From Mycobacterium barrassiae (GTDB lineage: Bacteria; Actinomycetota; Actinomycetes; Mycobacteriales; Mycobacteriaceae), in the NCBI RefSeq assembly GCF_025822765.1, contig NZ_JACKUK010000016.1, positions 376,486-440,485 on the forward strand: a stretch of DNA of 64,000 bases, written 5' to 3'. Position 1 is the stretch's first letter. The number at the start of each line of letters is the position of its first letter. The notes below the pieces were generated by a model. That model was not told the DNA's origin. It was given only the letters and a program-made list of their open reading frames with translations, and did no database searches. Positions 26,951-36,937 of the stretch are shown here, one piece after another. A program made the position numbers and the translations under genes.

Positions 26951-27880
26951 TCAGTCCAGCGCGGCCCAGGATTCGATGATCTCCCGGGCGATCGAGATCG
27001 ATCCCGGCAGCAGCAGCCGTGACGGCGAGTCGCTACTCCAGTCGCCGTCGGCCAGCGCGGCGCGGACCTCATCCCGAGTGAACCAGGCCGCCTCCGCGAT
27101 CTCGCCGTCGTTGAACGAGAACTCCTGCTCCGGGTCACCGATCGCGTGGAAGCCGACCATCAGCGAGCGCGGGAACGGCCACGGCTGGCTGCCCAGGTAT
27201 TGGACATCGGTCACGTGCAGCCCGATCTCCTCGGCGATCTCGCGGACGACGCACGATTCGAACGACTCCCCCGCCTCGACGAACCCGGCGAGCAACGAGA
27301 ACAGCCGCTCGGGCCACACCGTCTGACGGGCCAGCACAGCGCGGTCGTGGCCGTCGTGGACGAGGCAGATCACCGCCGGGTCGATGCGCGGGAACTCCTC
27401 GTGACCGTTGGCGGCGTTGGCCCTCGCCCAGCCGCCCTTGATCGGCTTCGTGGGCGCGCCGTCGATCGCGCTGAATCGCGCGCTGTCATGCCAATTCAGC
27501 AGTGCAGTTGCGGTCGCGACGAGCTGGGCGCTGACGTCGTCGAAGATCGGGCCCGCGCGGCGCAGGTCGAGCACCTCGGTCTCGATGTGCGGATCCTCCG
27601 GCCCCTCCAGGGCGGCACGGATCCCCCACACATGCCGGCCATCGCCGAGCCGCCCGAGGAAGACCGCGTTCTCGGGAGGCTTGGGGCCGAGACTGGCCGC
27701 CTTGCCGAGGACCACCCTGCCCTCGGAGATCAGCACCTGGTTGCGACGGTCGACACGTAGCACCGCCGCGTCCGGCCAGCCGGCCAGCGCGGCGTCGACG
27801 TCGGTGCGCAATACGTCAGCACGGTCGGCGCCGACGCGCGACAGCAGCGGGACGTTGCGGAGCTGGAAGCCGTTCGTCAT
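26951..27880 (-). CDS. nudC: NADH pyrophosphatase / RNA-deNADding Nudix hydrolase NudC
   Basis: This 309-residue NudC-type Nudix hydrolase cleaves NAD(H). The Nudix box GFVEAGESFE...REIAEEIG lies near 200-222, and the NudC-specific SQPWPFPRSLM follows near 232-242. The middle domain, which normally carries a four-Cys zinc ribbon, reads FSAIDGAPTKPIKGGWARAN with no cysteines, so zinc is probably not bound. It overlaps the K+ channel gene by four bases (ATGA) and is likely co-transcribed with it. Confidence 0.9.
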   Translation of the reverse strand: MTNGFQLRNVPLLSRVGADRADVLRTDVDAALAGWPDAAVLRVDRRNQVLISEGRVVLGKAASLGPKPPENAVFLGRLGDGRHVWGIRAALEGPEDPHIETEVLDLRRAGPIFDDVSAQLVATATALLNWHDSARFSAIDGAPTKPIKGGWARANAANGHEEFPRIDPAVICLVHDGHDRAVLARQTVWPERLFSLLAGFVEAGESFESCVVREIAEEIGLHVTDVQYLGSQPWPFPRSLMVGFHAIGDPEQEFSFNDGEIAEAAWFTRDEVRAALADGDWSSDSPSRLLLPGSISIAREIIESWAALD

Positions 27881-28971
27881 CTTTCCGCGTCCGCGTTACG
27901 GATGTACAACAGCCGATCACCGTTCTCGAGGGCGTCGGCCTCTTCATCGTCGACGCGCAACAGCTTCCCGTTGCGTACGACGCCGAGCACGATGTCGGTG
28001 TTGTGCCTTGGCGACCCGCCGACCTCTTTGGGACTGACTTCGCGCTCGGCGATCGCGAAACCGGCGTCGGGGGTGAGTAGGTCTTCCATCATCTCCACAA
28101 CGCTCGGGGTCTGTACCGCTATGCCCAGCAGACGGCCTGCTGTCTCCGAAGTCACGACCGTCGAGTCCGCGCCGGATTGCTCGAGCAGGTGCTGATTCTC
28201 GGCTTCCCGCACCGCCGCGATGATCTTGGCCTTGGGCGCGAGCTCGCGCGCGGTCAGCGTGACGAGCACAGCACTGTCGTCTCGATTGGTCGCCACGATG
28301 ATCGCCTTGGCGTGCTGAGCGCTGGCGAGCCGCAGGATCTCCGAATCGGTCGCGCTGCCGCGCACGGTGACCAGTCCGGCGCTCTTCGCACGCTCGAGCG
28401 CGACGGGGTTCTCGTCGACGACGACGATGTCGGCGGGCGCCACCTCGTCGCCGACCATCGCGGCGGCCGCGGTCCTGCCCTTCGTGCCGTAGCCCACGAT
28501 GATGATGTGGTTGCGCACCTTGTTCCTCCATCGCTGGATTTGGTAGACCTGCCGCGACTGCGTGGTGAGGGTTTCAACCGTCGTACCGATGAGCACGATC
28601 AGGAACGCGATCCGCAGTGGCGTGATGACGAGAACGTTGACGAGCCGGGCCGACGGAGTGACCGGCGTGATGTCGCCGTAGCCGGTCGTCGACAGTGACA
28701 CCGTGGCGTAGTACAGGCAGTCCAGGAACGTCAGCGGATTGTTGGCGTCCGGCGTGCTTTCGACGTCGCGGTATCCGTGCCGGTCCAGGTAGACGATGAA
28801 GACCGCGGCGAACAGCGCGCCAAGGGCGTAGATGACCCGCCGCATGATGCGCTGGGTGGGGCTGACCTGTTCGGTCGGGATCTGGACGGTATCGGTCAGC
28901 GCGTGGACCGGTTGATCGGCCAGCGACTGGTCGAATCGGCGGAGCCGACGCCGCAATCTTCCCTTGGCCAT
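27877..28971 (-). CDS. Potassium channel with RCK/TrkA domain (Rv3200c type)
   Basis: This 364-residue two-helix ion channel has helices near 45-70 and 100-130, selectivity filter TTGYGD near 92-97, then an RCK (TrkA-N) domain from about 130 with GYGTKGRTAAAAM nucleotide-binding loop. A TrkA-C domain completes it (about 265-364). It should be a tetrameric cation channel gated by nucleotide or ion. Located upstream of nudC, with the stop/start overlapping, which ties channel and NAD hydrolase expression together. Confidence 0.92.
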   Translation of the reverse strand: MAKGRLRRRLRRFDQSLADQPVHALTDTVQIPTEQVSPTQRIMRRVIYALGALFAAVFIVYLDRHGYRDVESTPDANNPLTFLDCLYYATVSLSTTGYGDITPVTPSARLVNVLVITPLRIAFLIVLIGTTVETLTTQSRQVYQIQRWRNKVRNHIIIVGYGTKGRTAAAAMVGDEVAPADIVVVDENPVALERAKSAGLVTVRGSATDSEILRLASAQHAKAIIVATNRDDSAVLVTLTARELAPKAKIIAAVREAENQHLLEQSGADSTVVTSETAGRLLGIAVQTPSVVEMMEDLLTPDAGFAIAEREVSPKEVGGSPRHNTDIVLGVVRNGKLLRVDDEEADALENGDRLLYIRNADAER

Positions 28972-29014
28972 CAGAACCGGTCGCTGAACAGTCGGCGCAC
29001 GCCATTATGTAACC

Positions 29015-29419
29015 ATGAGCACACCCCTGCCCGAACTGCAGCAGAGCGCCAATCCGCGACGAGCACAGCTGATGGGCGCCGGCCTGCTCGGCATAGGTGT
29101 CCTGCACTTTGTGGCGCCCAAGCCGTTCGACAGCATCATTCCGGAGGAGCTGCCTGGCAGCGCGCGGTTCTACACCTACGCCTCGGGTGTCGCCGAACTG
29201 GGCGTGGGCGGTCTGCTGCTGGCGCCGAAGACGCGTCGGCTGGGCGCACTGGCGGCCGTGGCCCTCTACATCTGCGTCTTCCCCGGCAACCTCAACATGG
29301 TGCGGCTGTGGTTCAAAGACCCGTCGAAGTCATTGCCCATGCGCCTGGCCGCCATCGCCCGTCTGCCAATGCAGATCCCGATGATCACCGAGGCGCTGAA
29401 GATCTACCGCAGTTCTTAG
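29015..29419 (+). CDS. DoxX-like small membrane protein
   Basis: This 134-residue protein has about four helices and a DoxX-like layout (AQLMGAGLLGIGVLHFVAP near 20-40, PGNLNMV near 92). The function is unknown; DoxX relatives handle redox stress at the membrane. It is divergent from the K+ channel and its TAG stop overlaps the stop of the convergent adnB (bases 29416-29419 are shared). I recall no such gene in the equivalent M. tuberculosis position, so it may be an addition. Confidence 0.75.
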   Translation: MSTPLPELQQSANPRRAQLMGAGLLGIGVLHFVAPKPFDSIIPEELPGSARFYTYASGVAELGVGGLLLAPKTRRLGALAAVALYICVFPGNLNMVRLWFKDPSKSLPMRLAAIARLPMQIPMITEALKIYRSS

Positions 29420-32400
29420 GCGGCGACGCTCTCCAGCAGTGCCAGCAGGTCGTCGCCGTCGGGCAGATCGTCGGGGGTGACCGTCAGCCCGCTGCGCACG
29501 TAGTGAAACGACGCGCGCACCGACTCGACCGGACAATCCTGCAGCGCAGCCCACGCCAGCCGGTAGACCGCGAGCTGAACGGCGGTCTGCTGCTTGGCTT
29601 CCGGCGTGTCGGGCGGGTCACCTGTCTTCCAGTCGACGACGGTGGCGCCGCCGTCGTCGTCGCCGAACACCGCGTCGATGCGCCCCCGCACCACCCGCCC
29701 GCCGATCACCATGTCGAACGGCACCTCGACATCGATCGGGGTGCGGGCGGCCCACGACGACACCGCAAACGCGTCCTGCAGCTCGGCGAGCGCGTCGGAG
29801 ATGGTGGCGTCATGGTCGACGGCGCCGGGCAGATCGTCGAGGTCGAAGAGCCGCTCCGCGTGGTAATAGCGCTGCACCCAATCATGAAAAGCAGTGCCCA
29901 GTAAGGCATGTGGATCGGGTCGGGTGGGCAGCCTGCGACGCAACCGGCGCGCCACCGCCTCGGGGTCCCGGCCGAGTTCGACCAGCGTGCTTACCGACAG
30001 CTGCGCCGGTAACGGCGGGACAGGGCGGTCGTCCGCGCGGCTGCGTTCAGCTAGCAGCGCGTCGACATCCGACGCCCAACCCTCATCGCCGTCGGCACCG
30101 AGTTCCGCGTCCGGCGCGCCCGACATCGCCTCGGCGACCAGCGCGGCGCCCCGCCCCACAGCGTCCCGGCGAGAACCCGCGGGATCGGCCGGCCAGACCG
30201 CCTCGACCACGTTGTCGCGCAACGGGTTCGGTTCACCGTCGGCCGGCGCGGGTGCCCACTGCTCGATGACACCGCAGGGCTGGCCCGCAGCGTCGGCCTG
30301 CTCGATGATCTCCTTGAGCTCTTCGAGGAACGCCGACGGACCGCGCGGTCTGGTCTCGGTGGCGCCCCAGTGATGACCGGACAACAGCAGCGTGTCCTCG
30401 GCGCGGGTCAGCGCCACATACAGCAGCCGGCGCTCCTCATCGACACGGCGCAGCGCCAGGTTGTCCTTGTGGTCAGCGATCTTGTCCGACAGCGTCTTTC
30501 GATCGTTGACGTCGGAGGTGTCGAGGACCGGAACCCCGTGCTCCGACAGTGTCGCCCGATCTCCGCGCAGCAGCGGCGGCAGGTCGCCGGCGTCGGTCAG
30601 CCACGTCCTGGCCGACGCCGTTGACGGGAACACCCGACCGCTGAGGTGAGGCACCGCAACGACCTGCCATTCAAGCCCCTTGGCGGCGTGCACGGTGAGG
30701 ATCTGCACACGGCCGTCGGCGACGGAGACCTCGGCCGGCGCCAAGCCGTTCTCCACCTGCTCGGCCGCGTCGAGGTAAGCGAGAAGGCCGGCCACCGTCG
30801 CACCCGGGCGGCTGGCGTAATCGGCCACCACGTCGGCGAAAGCATCGAGATGCTCGGTGCCCGCCCAGCCTGACGAAACCGGTCGCGCCGCCCGGACCTC
30901 GATGTCGACGCCGAGCACCCGTCGCACCTCGGCAACGAGCTCGGGCAGCGGATGGGTGAGATGCCCACGCAGCGCGGTGAGTTCGCGGCCCAGCTCCACG
31001 ATGCGGGCGTACCCCGTCGGCGAGTACGCCGCAGCGGGGCCAGGATCGGCGATGGCGTCGGCCAGGCATGCGGTGTCAGCGTCGGGTGCGACCTGTGCGA
31101 CGACCCGATCGGCCACCGCGCCCTCGTCCACCGTGCCGGCGTCGTCGAGTTCGACCGCGCGGCGCCACAGCGCAGCGATGTCACGCGCGCCCAGCCGCCA
31201 CCGCGGTCCGGCGAGTACGCGCATCGCGGCGGCGCCGGCAGTGGGGTCGGCGACCGTTCGCAGCGTGGCCACCACATCGGCGACCTCGGGAACACCCAGC
31301 AGGCCGGCCAGGCCGACGACTTCGACGGGCACGCCGCGCGCGGTGAGCGCCTCGGCAATCGGCGCGGCATCGGCGTTGCGACGCACCAGCACCGCAGCTG
31401 TCGGCACCGCCGCGCCGCGGTCGTCGGCCTCGCGGTAGATCCGCGCCAAATGATCCGCCAGCCAATCCCGTTCGGCGACAACATCGTTCAGGAGAGCACA
31501 TTTTACGGTGCCCTCGGCTGCGTCGGGCCTGGCCCGCAGTTTTCGGACTGCCACCGAGCGACGGCGCGCCTCTGCCGATACCGCATTCGCCAAATGCAGG
31601 CTGCCCGGCGGGTTACGCCAACTGGTGCGAAGCTCCAGCGTCGGCGCAGGGCTGCCGTCGGCACGGGGGAAGTCGGTGGTGAACCGCGGCAGGTTGGTGG
31701 CAGAGGCGCCGCGCCAGCCGTAGATCGACTGAATGGGATCGCCGACGGCGGTGAGTGCCAGCCCGTCGTCGACCCCGCCGCCGAACAACGCCGACAGCGC
31801 GACCCGCTGCGCGTGACCGGTGTCCTGGTACTCGTCGAGCAGCACGACCCGGTAGCGGCTTCTCAGCTGTTCGCCGACCTGGGGGCAACTCGACGCCAGC
31901 CGGGCGGCCGACGCCATCTGCATGCCGAAGTCCATGACCTTCTGCTCGCGCATCCGCTGGTGCAGCGCATCGATCAGCGGGACGAGGTGCGTACGTTCCG
32001 TCTGGGTGGCCAGCATGCGCAGCAGCCACTGACTCGGTCCGCGGTCCCGCTGATACGGCCCGGCGGGCAGGGTGTGCACAAGCCGCTCCAGCTCGACGTG
32101 CGTGTCGCGCAGCTGCTCGGTGTCGACAAGGTGTTCGGCCAACTGCCCGGCCAGCCGCAGCACCATGTCCGTCACGGCGGCCGGCGTCTTGTCGGTCTCG
32201 AGCCGCTGCGGATGTTCGCAGACCACCTGAAAGGCCAACTGCCACATCTCGGTTTCGCTCAGCAGGCGAGTGTCCGGCTCGACGGGCAGCAGCAGTCCGT
32301 GTTCGCGCAGCAGGTTTCCCGCGAAGGCGTGGTACGTGCTGACGGTCGCCGGATCGTCGGTGAGGTCGGGAGTTCCGGGGCCGACAGGTACCAGGCCCGC

Positions 32401-32676
32401 GCCCGCGAGCCGGGCCAGCCGGGTGCGGACACGGCGCAGCAGCTGTCCGGCGGCCTTGCGGGTGAACGTCAGACCGAGCACTTCACCCGGCCGGGCATAG
32501 CCGTTGGCGACCAGCCACACCACCCGCGCCGCCATGGTCTCTGTCTTGCCCGCCCCGGCGCCGGCGATGACGACCAGCGGCCCCGGCGGCGCGGCGATCA
32601 CGGCCGCCTGTTCGTCGGTGGGCGCGAAGAGCCCAAGGGCCGAGGCGAGTTCGGCGGGACTGTACCGCGGGTTCAC
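29416..32676 (-). CDS. adnB: ATP-dependent helicase-nuclease subunit AdnB
   Basis: This 1086-residue subunit of the AdnAB end-resection motor has a superfamily 1A helicase N-terminus (Q motif and GAGAGKT Walker A near 40, DEYQD near 280) and helicase motifs to about 750. A RecB-type nuclease domain ends it, with VVDWKTG near 1015 and QLAVY after it. GTG at 32676 has AGGAGG 6 bases upstream and overlaps the adnA stop (GTGA); the 1358-residue frame is an artefact. It forms a heterodimer with AdnA and supplies the main translocation power. Confidence 0.95.
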   Translation of the reverse strand: MNPRYSPAELASALGLFAPTDEQAAVIAAPPGPLVVIAGAGAGKTETMAARVVWLVANGYARPGEVLGLTFTRKAAGQLLRRVRTRLARLAGAGLVPVGPGTPDLTDDPATVSTYHAFAGNLLREHGLLLPVEPDTRLLSETEMWQLAFQVVCEHPQRLETDKTPAAVTDMVLRLAGQLAEHLVDTEQLRDTHVELERLVHTLPAGPYQRDRGPSQWLLRMLATQTERTHLVPLIDALHQRMREQKVMDFGMQMASAARLASSCPQVGEQLRSRYRVVLLDEYQDTGHAQRVALSALFGGGVDDGLALTAVGDPIQSIYGWRGASATNLPRFTTDFPRADGSPAPTLELRTSWRNPPGSLHLANAVSAEARRRSVAVRKLRARPDAAEGTVKCALLNDVVAERDWLADHLARIYREADDRGAAVPTAAVLVRRNADAAPIAEALTARGVPVEVVGLAGLLGVPEVADVVATLRTVADPTAGAAAMRVLAGPRWRLGARDIAALWRRAVELDDAGTVDEGAVADRVVAQVAPDADTACLADAIADPGPAAAYSPTGYARIVELGRELTALRGHLTHPLPELVAEVRRVLGVDIEVRAARPVSSGWAGTEHLDAFADVVADYASRPGATVAGLLAYLDAAEQVENGLAPAEVSVADGRVQILTVHAAKGLEWQVVAVPHLSGRVFPSTASARTWLTDAGDLPPLLRGDRATLSEHGVPVLDTSDVNDRKTLSDKIADHKDNLALRRVDEERRLLYVALTRAEDTLLLSGHHWGATETRPRGPSAFLEELKEIIEQADAAGQPCGVIEQWAPAPADGEPNPLRDNVVEAVWPADPAGSRRDAVGRGAALVAEAMSGAPDAELGADGDEGWASDVDALLAERSRADDRPVPPLPAQLSVSTLVELGRDPEAVARRLRRRLPTRPDPHALLGTAFHDWVQRYYHAERLFDLDDLPGAVDHDATISDALAELQDAFAVSSWAARTPIDVEVPFDMVIGGRVVRGRIDAVFGDDDGGATVVDWKTGDPPDTPEAKQQTAVQLAVYRLAWAALQDCPVESVRASFHYVRSGLTVTPDDLPDGDDLLALLESVAA

Positions 32677-35600
32677 TGCTGACCTCCTGAACGCGCCTGC
32701 GCCGGGCACATGCTTCGCACCGGGCAGTGCGCGCAGCCGTCGTTGATTCGTGCGACGAATTCTGGCCCCTGCGTGGCCAAGGCGGCATCCCGCACCTTCT
32801 CCCGCCACGCCGCGTGCGCTTCCGGCGTGAGGGCGGCCTGCTCGCGTTCGGCGGCACGGCCCCCGCTGGTCTTGCCGAGGTACACCAGGCGTCCGCCGCC
32901 GGGCTGGTCGCCCTGCTGCATGAGGCCTTCGGCGATGGCCAACTGATACATCGCGAGTTGGGCGTGACGCTGAGCGTCGTCCTTGGTGACCGGGCTCTTG
33001 CCGGTTTTGATGTCGACGACCACCAAGCGGCCCTCGCTGTCGCGCTCCAGCCGGTCCAGGCGACCGCGGACCCGCACTCCCGGGCCGTCCTCGCTCCGGC
33101 CGACCTCCCCTTCGACCTCGACCTCTGTGCCCACCTCGGTGAGTTCGCGGCGGCTCTGGGCGCGCCACTCGGCGAACGTCGACACCATCATCCGGTGCCT
33201 GTCCAGCTCGTTGTCCGAATGCCACGCCGCATCGAACGGCAGTTTCTCCCAAACCTTTTCGAGCTCGTTGAGCATCTGACTCTCGGTATTTCCTGAGTCG
33301 GCCACCAGGGCGTGCAGCAGCGACCCGATGGCCGACCGCACATCGGGCGCGTCGCTGCCGCCGTGCCGTTCCAGCAGCCAGCGCAACGGGCAGTCCGTCA
33401 GCATCTGCAGCGTCGAGGGCGACAGCGTCACGGTGTGGTCGTCTCCACACCACAACGGGTCGTCGGTGGACAACGACGTCGTGGCATACCACTGCTGGGG
33501 GGCGGCGCCTGGCACACCGGCCTGCGCCAAACGCGCCAGTTGCGTTGCCGCGCAGGCACGCACACTGTCGTCGACGTCATCGGGCGGGGCGCACACCACC
33601 GCACGCAGACGCCCGACCAAGGCCGTCGGCGCCAGCACCCGCGGCGCCTGCACCGGCGTCGTGGGCTCGGAGTCGGGTTCGGTGGCCAGCGCGGCCAGTT
33701 CGTAGCAGAACGGGGACGGCAACATCGACTCGTCACCGCAGTCGCTGTCGACCGCGGTCACCAACAGTCGACTGCGCGTCCGTCCCATCGCCGCGATGAG
33801 CAGCCTGCGCTCCTCGGCGAGCAGCGGCGCGCGCGTCGACACTCCTCTGTCGCTGGGCGCCACCACACCGTCCAACACGTCGACGAGCTGCTGGGTGCCG
33901 AGCACTCCGCCGCGCGGAATCATATTGGGCCACAAGCCTTCCTGCAGCCCTGCGATGACAACGAACTCCCATTGCCTGCCGAGCGCACCGTGCGCGCTCA
34001 ACACTGCCACGGTGTCTTGCAGGGTATGTTCCTCGCGCGAGCCGGACGGCAGGCCCAGTGCGGTGACGTGATCGACGAGGCCACGCAGCGACGCCCCGGC
34101 GGTGCGATTCACATACTGCTCGGCCACGTCGAAGAGCGCCGTGACGGCGTCGAGATCACGTTCGGCCTGCGCGCCCGCCGTCCCGCCGCGCTCGCTCGCC
34201 GCCAACCAGCGGCGCTGCAGACCGGACCGGTGCCAGGCCTGCCAAAGCGTGTAGCGGGGATCCCCTCCCTCGGAGTCCGAGCGTCGCGCGGCGTCCAGCA
34301 CGGCGCGGACCCGCCGAAGCGGACGCGCGAGTTCCGCAGAGAGCCCGTCCGACTCGACCTGTAGGGCATCGACCAGCAGATCGCCGAGTTCACGCGGCGG
34401 CTGACTCCCGTCCAGGCGGCGCAGCGCGCGCCGCAGCTGACGGAGCGTCACCGGGTCGACCCGGCCGATCGGCCCGGTCAACAGCGAAAGGGCCTCCGCG
34501 CCGTCGAGTTCCCTCCGCGCGGTGGCGTCGAGAACGGTCAACAGCGCCTGCGCGGCGGGCTGGTCCGCAAGCGGCGCACTGGGAGTGGGCAGGTCGACGG
34601 GCACGCCGGCGGCGGCGAGGGTGCGCGCGAGCGCGGCCCCCAGTCGGGGCACCGACCGCACGATCACCGCCATCTCCGACCACGGCACCCCGTCCACCAG
34701 GTGGGCGCGTCGCAGCGCGTCGGCAATCAAGGCGGATTCGGCGTGCGGCGAGGCCGCGATCCGCACGGTCAGCGCGCCCTCCGGCCCGTCGGCGCCGTCG
34801 AGGTGGCGTGCCTCATCGGCGCCGGGCAGACGTTGGGCGACGCCGCTGATGGCTCGCGCGATGGCGGGCGCGCAGCGATAGGACTCGGTCAGGGTGAGGG
34901 CCGGCTCGTCGCCGCGCAGCAACGCGGGATCCGCTCCGCGGTAGCCGAACACCGATTGATTCGGGTCGCCGGCCAACACGGTGAGCTCCGCACCGCCCGA
35001 CAACACGCGAACGAGGCGGGCCGCCTGTGGGTCCAGATGCTGCGCATCGTCGACCAGAAGCAGTTCGATCCGGGATCGTTCGGCCGCCAGCAGCTCGTCG
35101 TCGGTGGCGAATGCCTCCAGCGCCGCGCCGACCAGTTCCGCGGCCCCCAGCGCGGGCACAGTGGCTTGCGGGGCGGCCATCCCGACGGCGGAACGCAACA
35201 GCATGATCTGCTCGTACGCCTGGGCGAACTGCCCGGCGGCCAGCCACTCCGGCCGTCCTGCACGGCGCCCGATGCGTTGCAGTTCAACAGGATCCACACC
35301 GCGTTCGGTGCAGCGCGCCACGAGGTCTCGCAGTTCGTTGGCGAACCCGACGGTGCTCAGCGCAGGCCGCAGCTGGGCAGGCCACGCCACGGCCGAGCGG
35401 TCCCCGTCTTCGAGGTCCCCGGCGAGCAGTTCGCGGATGATGCCGTCCTGCTCGGCGCTGGTGATCAAGCGCGGCGGTGGGTCGCCCTTGCGCTGGGCGG
35501 CGAGGCGCAGCACCGCGAAGGCATACGAATGCACCGTGCGGACCAACGGTTCGCGCACGACGGCGCGGGTGCCCGCTTCGAGCAGTGCCGACGTGATGGC

Positions 35601-35804
35601 GGCCCGCACCTCGGTGCCCAGCCGCGCCGAACCCGTCAGCAGCAGAACCGATTCCGGGTCGGTGCCCGCGGCGATGTGTGCGGCCGCCGCCCGCACCAGC
35701 AGGGTGCTCTTGCCGGTGCCCGCGCCTCCGATCACTCGCACGACGCCGCGCATCCCGGGTTCGGTGAGCGCGGCGGGCGTCAGATCGAGGTGTGGTGCGG
35801 ACAT
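32673..35804 (-). CDS. adnA: ATP-dependent helicase-nuclease subunit AdnA
   Basis: This 1043-residue partner of AdnB has a Walker A GGAGTGKST near 28-36 and a degenerate helicase core. Its C-terminal nuclease domain carries VVVDIKTGKSP near 935 and an iron-sulfur staple: one Cys near 804 (DCPLRWLL) and three at the end (CAHCPVRSMC). ATG at 35804 fits the family length; 19 more residues from 35861 are possible. AdnAB resects double-strand breaks in mycobacteria. It is first in the adnA-adnB operon, divergent from lipV by 64 bases. Confidence 0.95.
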   Translation of the reverse strand: MSAPHLDLTPAALTEPGMRGVVRVIGGAGTGKSTLLVRAAAAHIAAGTDPESVLLLTGSARLGTEVRAAITSALLEAGTRAVVREPLVRTVHSYAFAVLRLAAQRKGDPPPRLITSAEQDGIIRELLAGDLEDGDRSAVAWPAQLRPALSTVGFANELRDLVARCTERGVDPVELQRIGRRAGRPEWLAAGQFAQAYEQIMLLRSAVGMAAPQATVPALGAAELVGAALEAFATDDELLAAERSRIELLLVDDAQHLDPQAARLVRVLSGGAELTVLAGDPNQSVFGYRGADPALLRGDEPALTLTESYRCAPAIARAISGVAQRLPGADEARHLDGADGPEGALTVRIAASPHAESALIADALRRAHLVDGVPWSEMAVIVRSVPRLGAALARTLAAAGVPVDLPTPSAPLADQPAAQALLTVLDATARRELDGAEALSLLTGPIGRVDPVTLRQLRRALRRLDGSQPPRELGDLLVDALQVESDGLSAELARPLRRVRAVLDAARRSDSEGGDPRYTLWQAWHRSGLQRRWLAASERGGTAGAQAERDLDAVTALFDVAEQYVNRTAGASLRGLVDHVTALGLPSGSREEHTLQDTVAVLSAHGALGRQWEFVVIAGLQEGLWPNMIPRGGVLGTQQLVDVLDGVVAPSDRGVSTRAPLLAEERRLLIAAMGRTRSRLLVTAVDSDCGDESMLPSPFCYELAALATEPDSEPTTPVQAPRVLAPTALVGRLRAVVCAPPDDVDDSVRACAATQLARLAQAGVPGAAPQQWYATTSLSTDDPLWCGDDHTVTLSPSTLQMLTDCPLRWLLERHGGSDAPDVRSAIGSLLHALVADSGNTESQMLNELEKVWEKLPFDAAWHSDNELDRHRMMVSTFAEWRAQSRRELTEVGTEVEVEGEVGRSEDGPGVRVRGRLDRLERDSEGRLVVVDIKTGKSPVTKDDAQRHAQLAMYQLAIAEGLMQQGDQPGGGRLVYLGKTSGGRAAEREQAALTPEAHAAWREKVRDAALATQGPEFVARINDGCAHCPVRSMCPAQARSGGQQ

Positions 35805-35868
35805 GGCTGAATGACACCACGGGGGTCCGACAATTCGGCCGCGCCGACTGGCTGGCAGCATCAGAGCC

Positions 35869-36633
35869 GTGAGTGAACCTCTGCACCTTCACCGCTACGG
35901 TCCACAAGGCCCGATCCAGGTCCTGGCGATTCACGGCTTGACGGGACACGGCCAGCGCTGGCAGACCCTCGCCACGCGGCATCTGACCGAATTCACGGTC
36001 GCCGCACCAGACCTGCTCGGCCACGGGCGTTCGTCGTGGTCGGCGCCGTGGACGATCGACGCCAACGTGGCCGCGCTTGCCGCCCTACTCGACCGGCCGA
36101 CCGTGGTCGTCGGGCATTCCTTCGGCGGCGCGGTGGCCTTGATGCTCGCCGCGTCGCATCCCGAGCTGGTGTCCGCGCTGGTGTTGCTCGACCCGGCGGT
36201 GGGCCTGGACGGCGGGTGGATGCGCGATATCGCCGACGACATGATGGCCTCGCCGGACTACACCGACCGGGCCGAGGCGCGCGCGGAGAAGGCGAACGGT
36301 TCATGGGCCGACGTCGCCGCCGAGGAGCTGGACCGCGAACTCGACGAGCACCTCATCGATCTGTCCAACGGCAGATGTGGCTGGCGGATCAGCATCCCGG
36401 CGATGATGTCGTACTGGAGCGAATTGGCCCGCCCGATCACGTTGCCGCCCTCCACGATCCCCACGACACTGGTGCGGGCCGCCAGGACCGACCCGCCGTA
36501 CGTCACCGACGAGTTGGTCACCGGACTGTCGGACTCCCCCGGTTTCGCGCTCCTCGAGTTCGAGTGCAACCACATGGTCGCCCAGGCCTTACCCGCCGAG
36601 ACGGCGACGGTGATACGCAAGGCCTTGGGATAG
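35869..36633 (+). CDS. lipV: Alpha/beta hydrolase, probable lipase/esterase LipV
   Basis: This 254-residue esterase has HGLTGHG near 25-31 (oxyanion), nucleophile GHSFGG near 82-87, and a catalytic His in ECNHMVAQ near 226. It starts at GTG 35869. It matches the Rv3203 (LipV) position beside adnA. It should hydrolyse small to medium acyl esters; its physiological substrate is not clear. The next gene follows directly. Confidence 0.85.
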   Translation: MSEPLHLHRYGPQGPIQVLAIHGLTGHGQRWQTLATRHLTEFTVAAPDLLGHGRSSWSAPWTIDANVAALAALLDRPTVVVGHSFGGAVALMLAASHPELVSALVLLDPAVGLDGGWMRDIADDMMASPDYTDRAEARAEKANGSWADVAAEELDRELDEHLIDLSNGRCGWRISIPAMMSYWSELARPITLPPSTIPTTLVRAARTDPPYVTDELVTGLSDSPGFALLEFECNHMVAQALPAETATVIRKALG

Positions 36634-36930
36634 ATGGCGGCCGTCACCGACGAGCAGGTCGAAACGGTGCGCGCACTGGTGGCGTCGATCCCACCCGGCC
36701 GGGTGTCGACGTACGGCGATATCGCCGAAGCGGCCGGACTGCCCAGCCCGCGGATCGTCGGCTGGATCATGCGCACCGATTCGTCGGATCTGCCGTGGCA
36801 CCGGGTCATTCGCGCATCGGGTCGCCCTGCTCCGCACCTGACCACCAAACAATTGGAGCTCTTGCGGGCCGAAGGTGTGCTGGCGCGGGACGGCCGGATC
36901 CCGTTGCGCGACGTGCGCTACGAGTTCTGA
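36634..36930 (+). CDS. Alkyltransferase-like DNA repair protein (ATL)
   Basis: This 98-residue protein has the C-terminal O6-alkylguanine transferase fold, with PWHRV at residues 54-58. The catalytic Cys of PCHRV is replaced by Trp55, the hallmark of ATL proteins, which bind O6-alkylguanine and hand it to nucleotide excision repair. The Arg finger in SPRIVG (Arg40) is present. It abuts lipV without a gap. Confidence 0.92.
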   Translation: MAAVTDEQVETVRALVASIPPGRVSTYGDIAEAAGLPSPRIVGWIMRTDSSDLPWHRVIRASGRPAPHLTTKQLELLRAEGVLARDGRIPLRDVRYEF

Positions 36931-36937
36931 ACGCGAC

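Noticed and set aside
32677-33492. Upstream extension of adnB
   Set aside because: The 272 extra residues are an alternative frame inside adnA; a strong ribosome site and a GTGA overlap at 32676 fix the start.
36634-36930. Active O6-methylguanine methyltransferase
   Set aside because: The catalytic Cys is Trp (PWHRV), so it is an alkyltransferase-like binder, not an enzyme.
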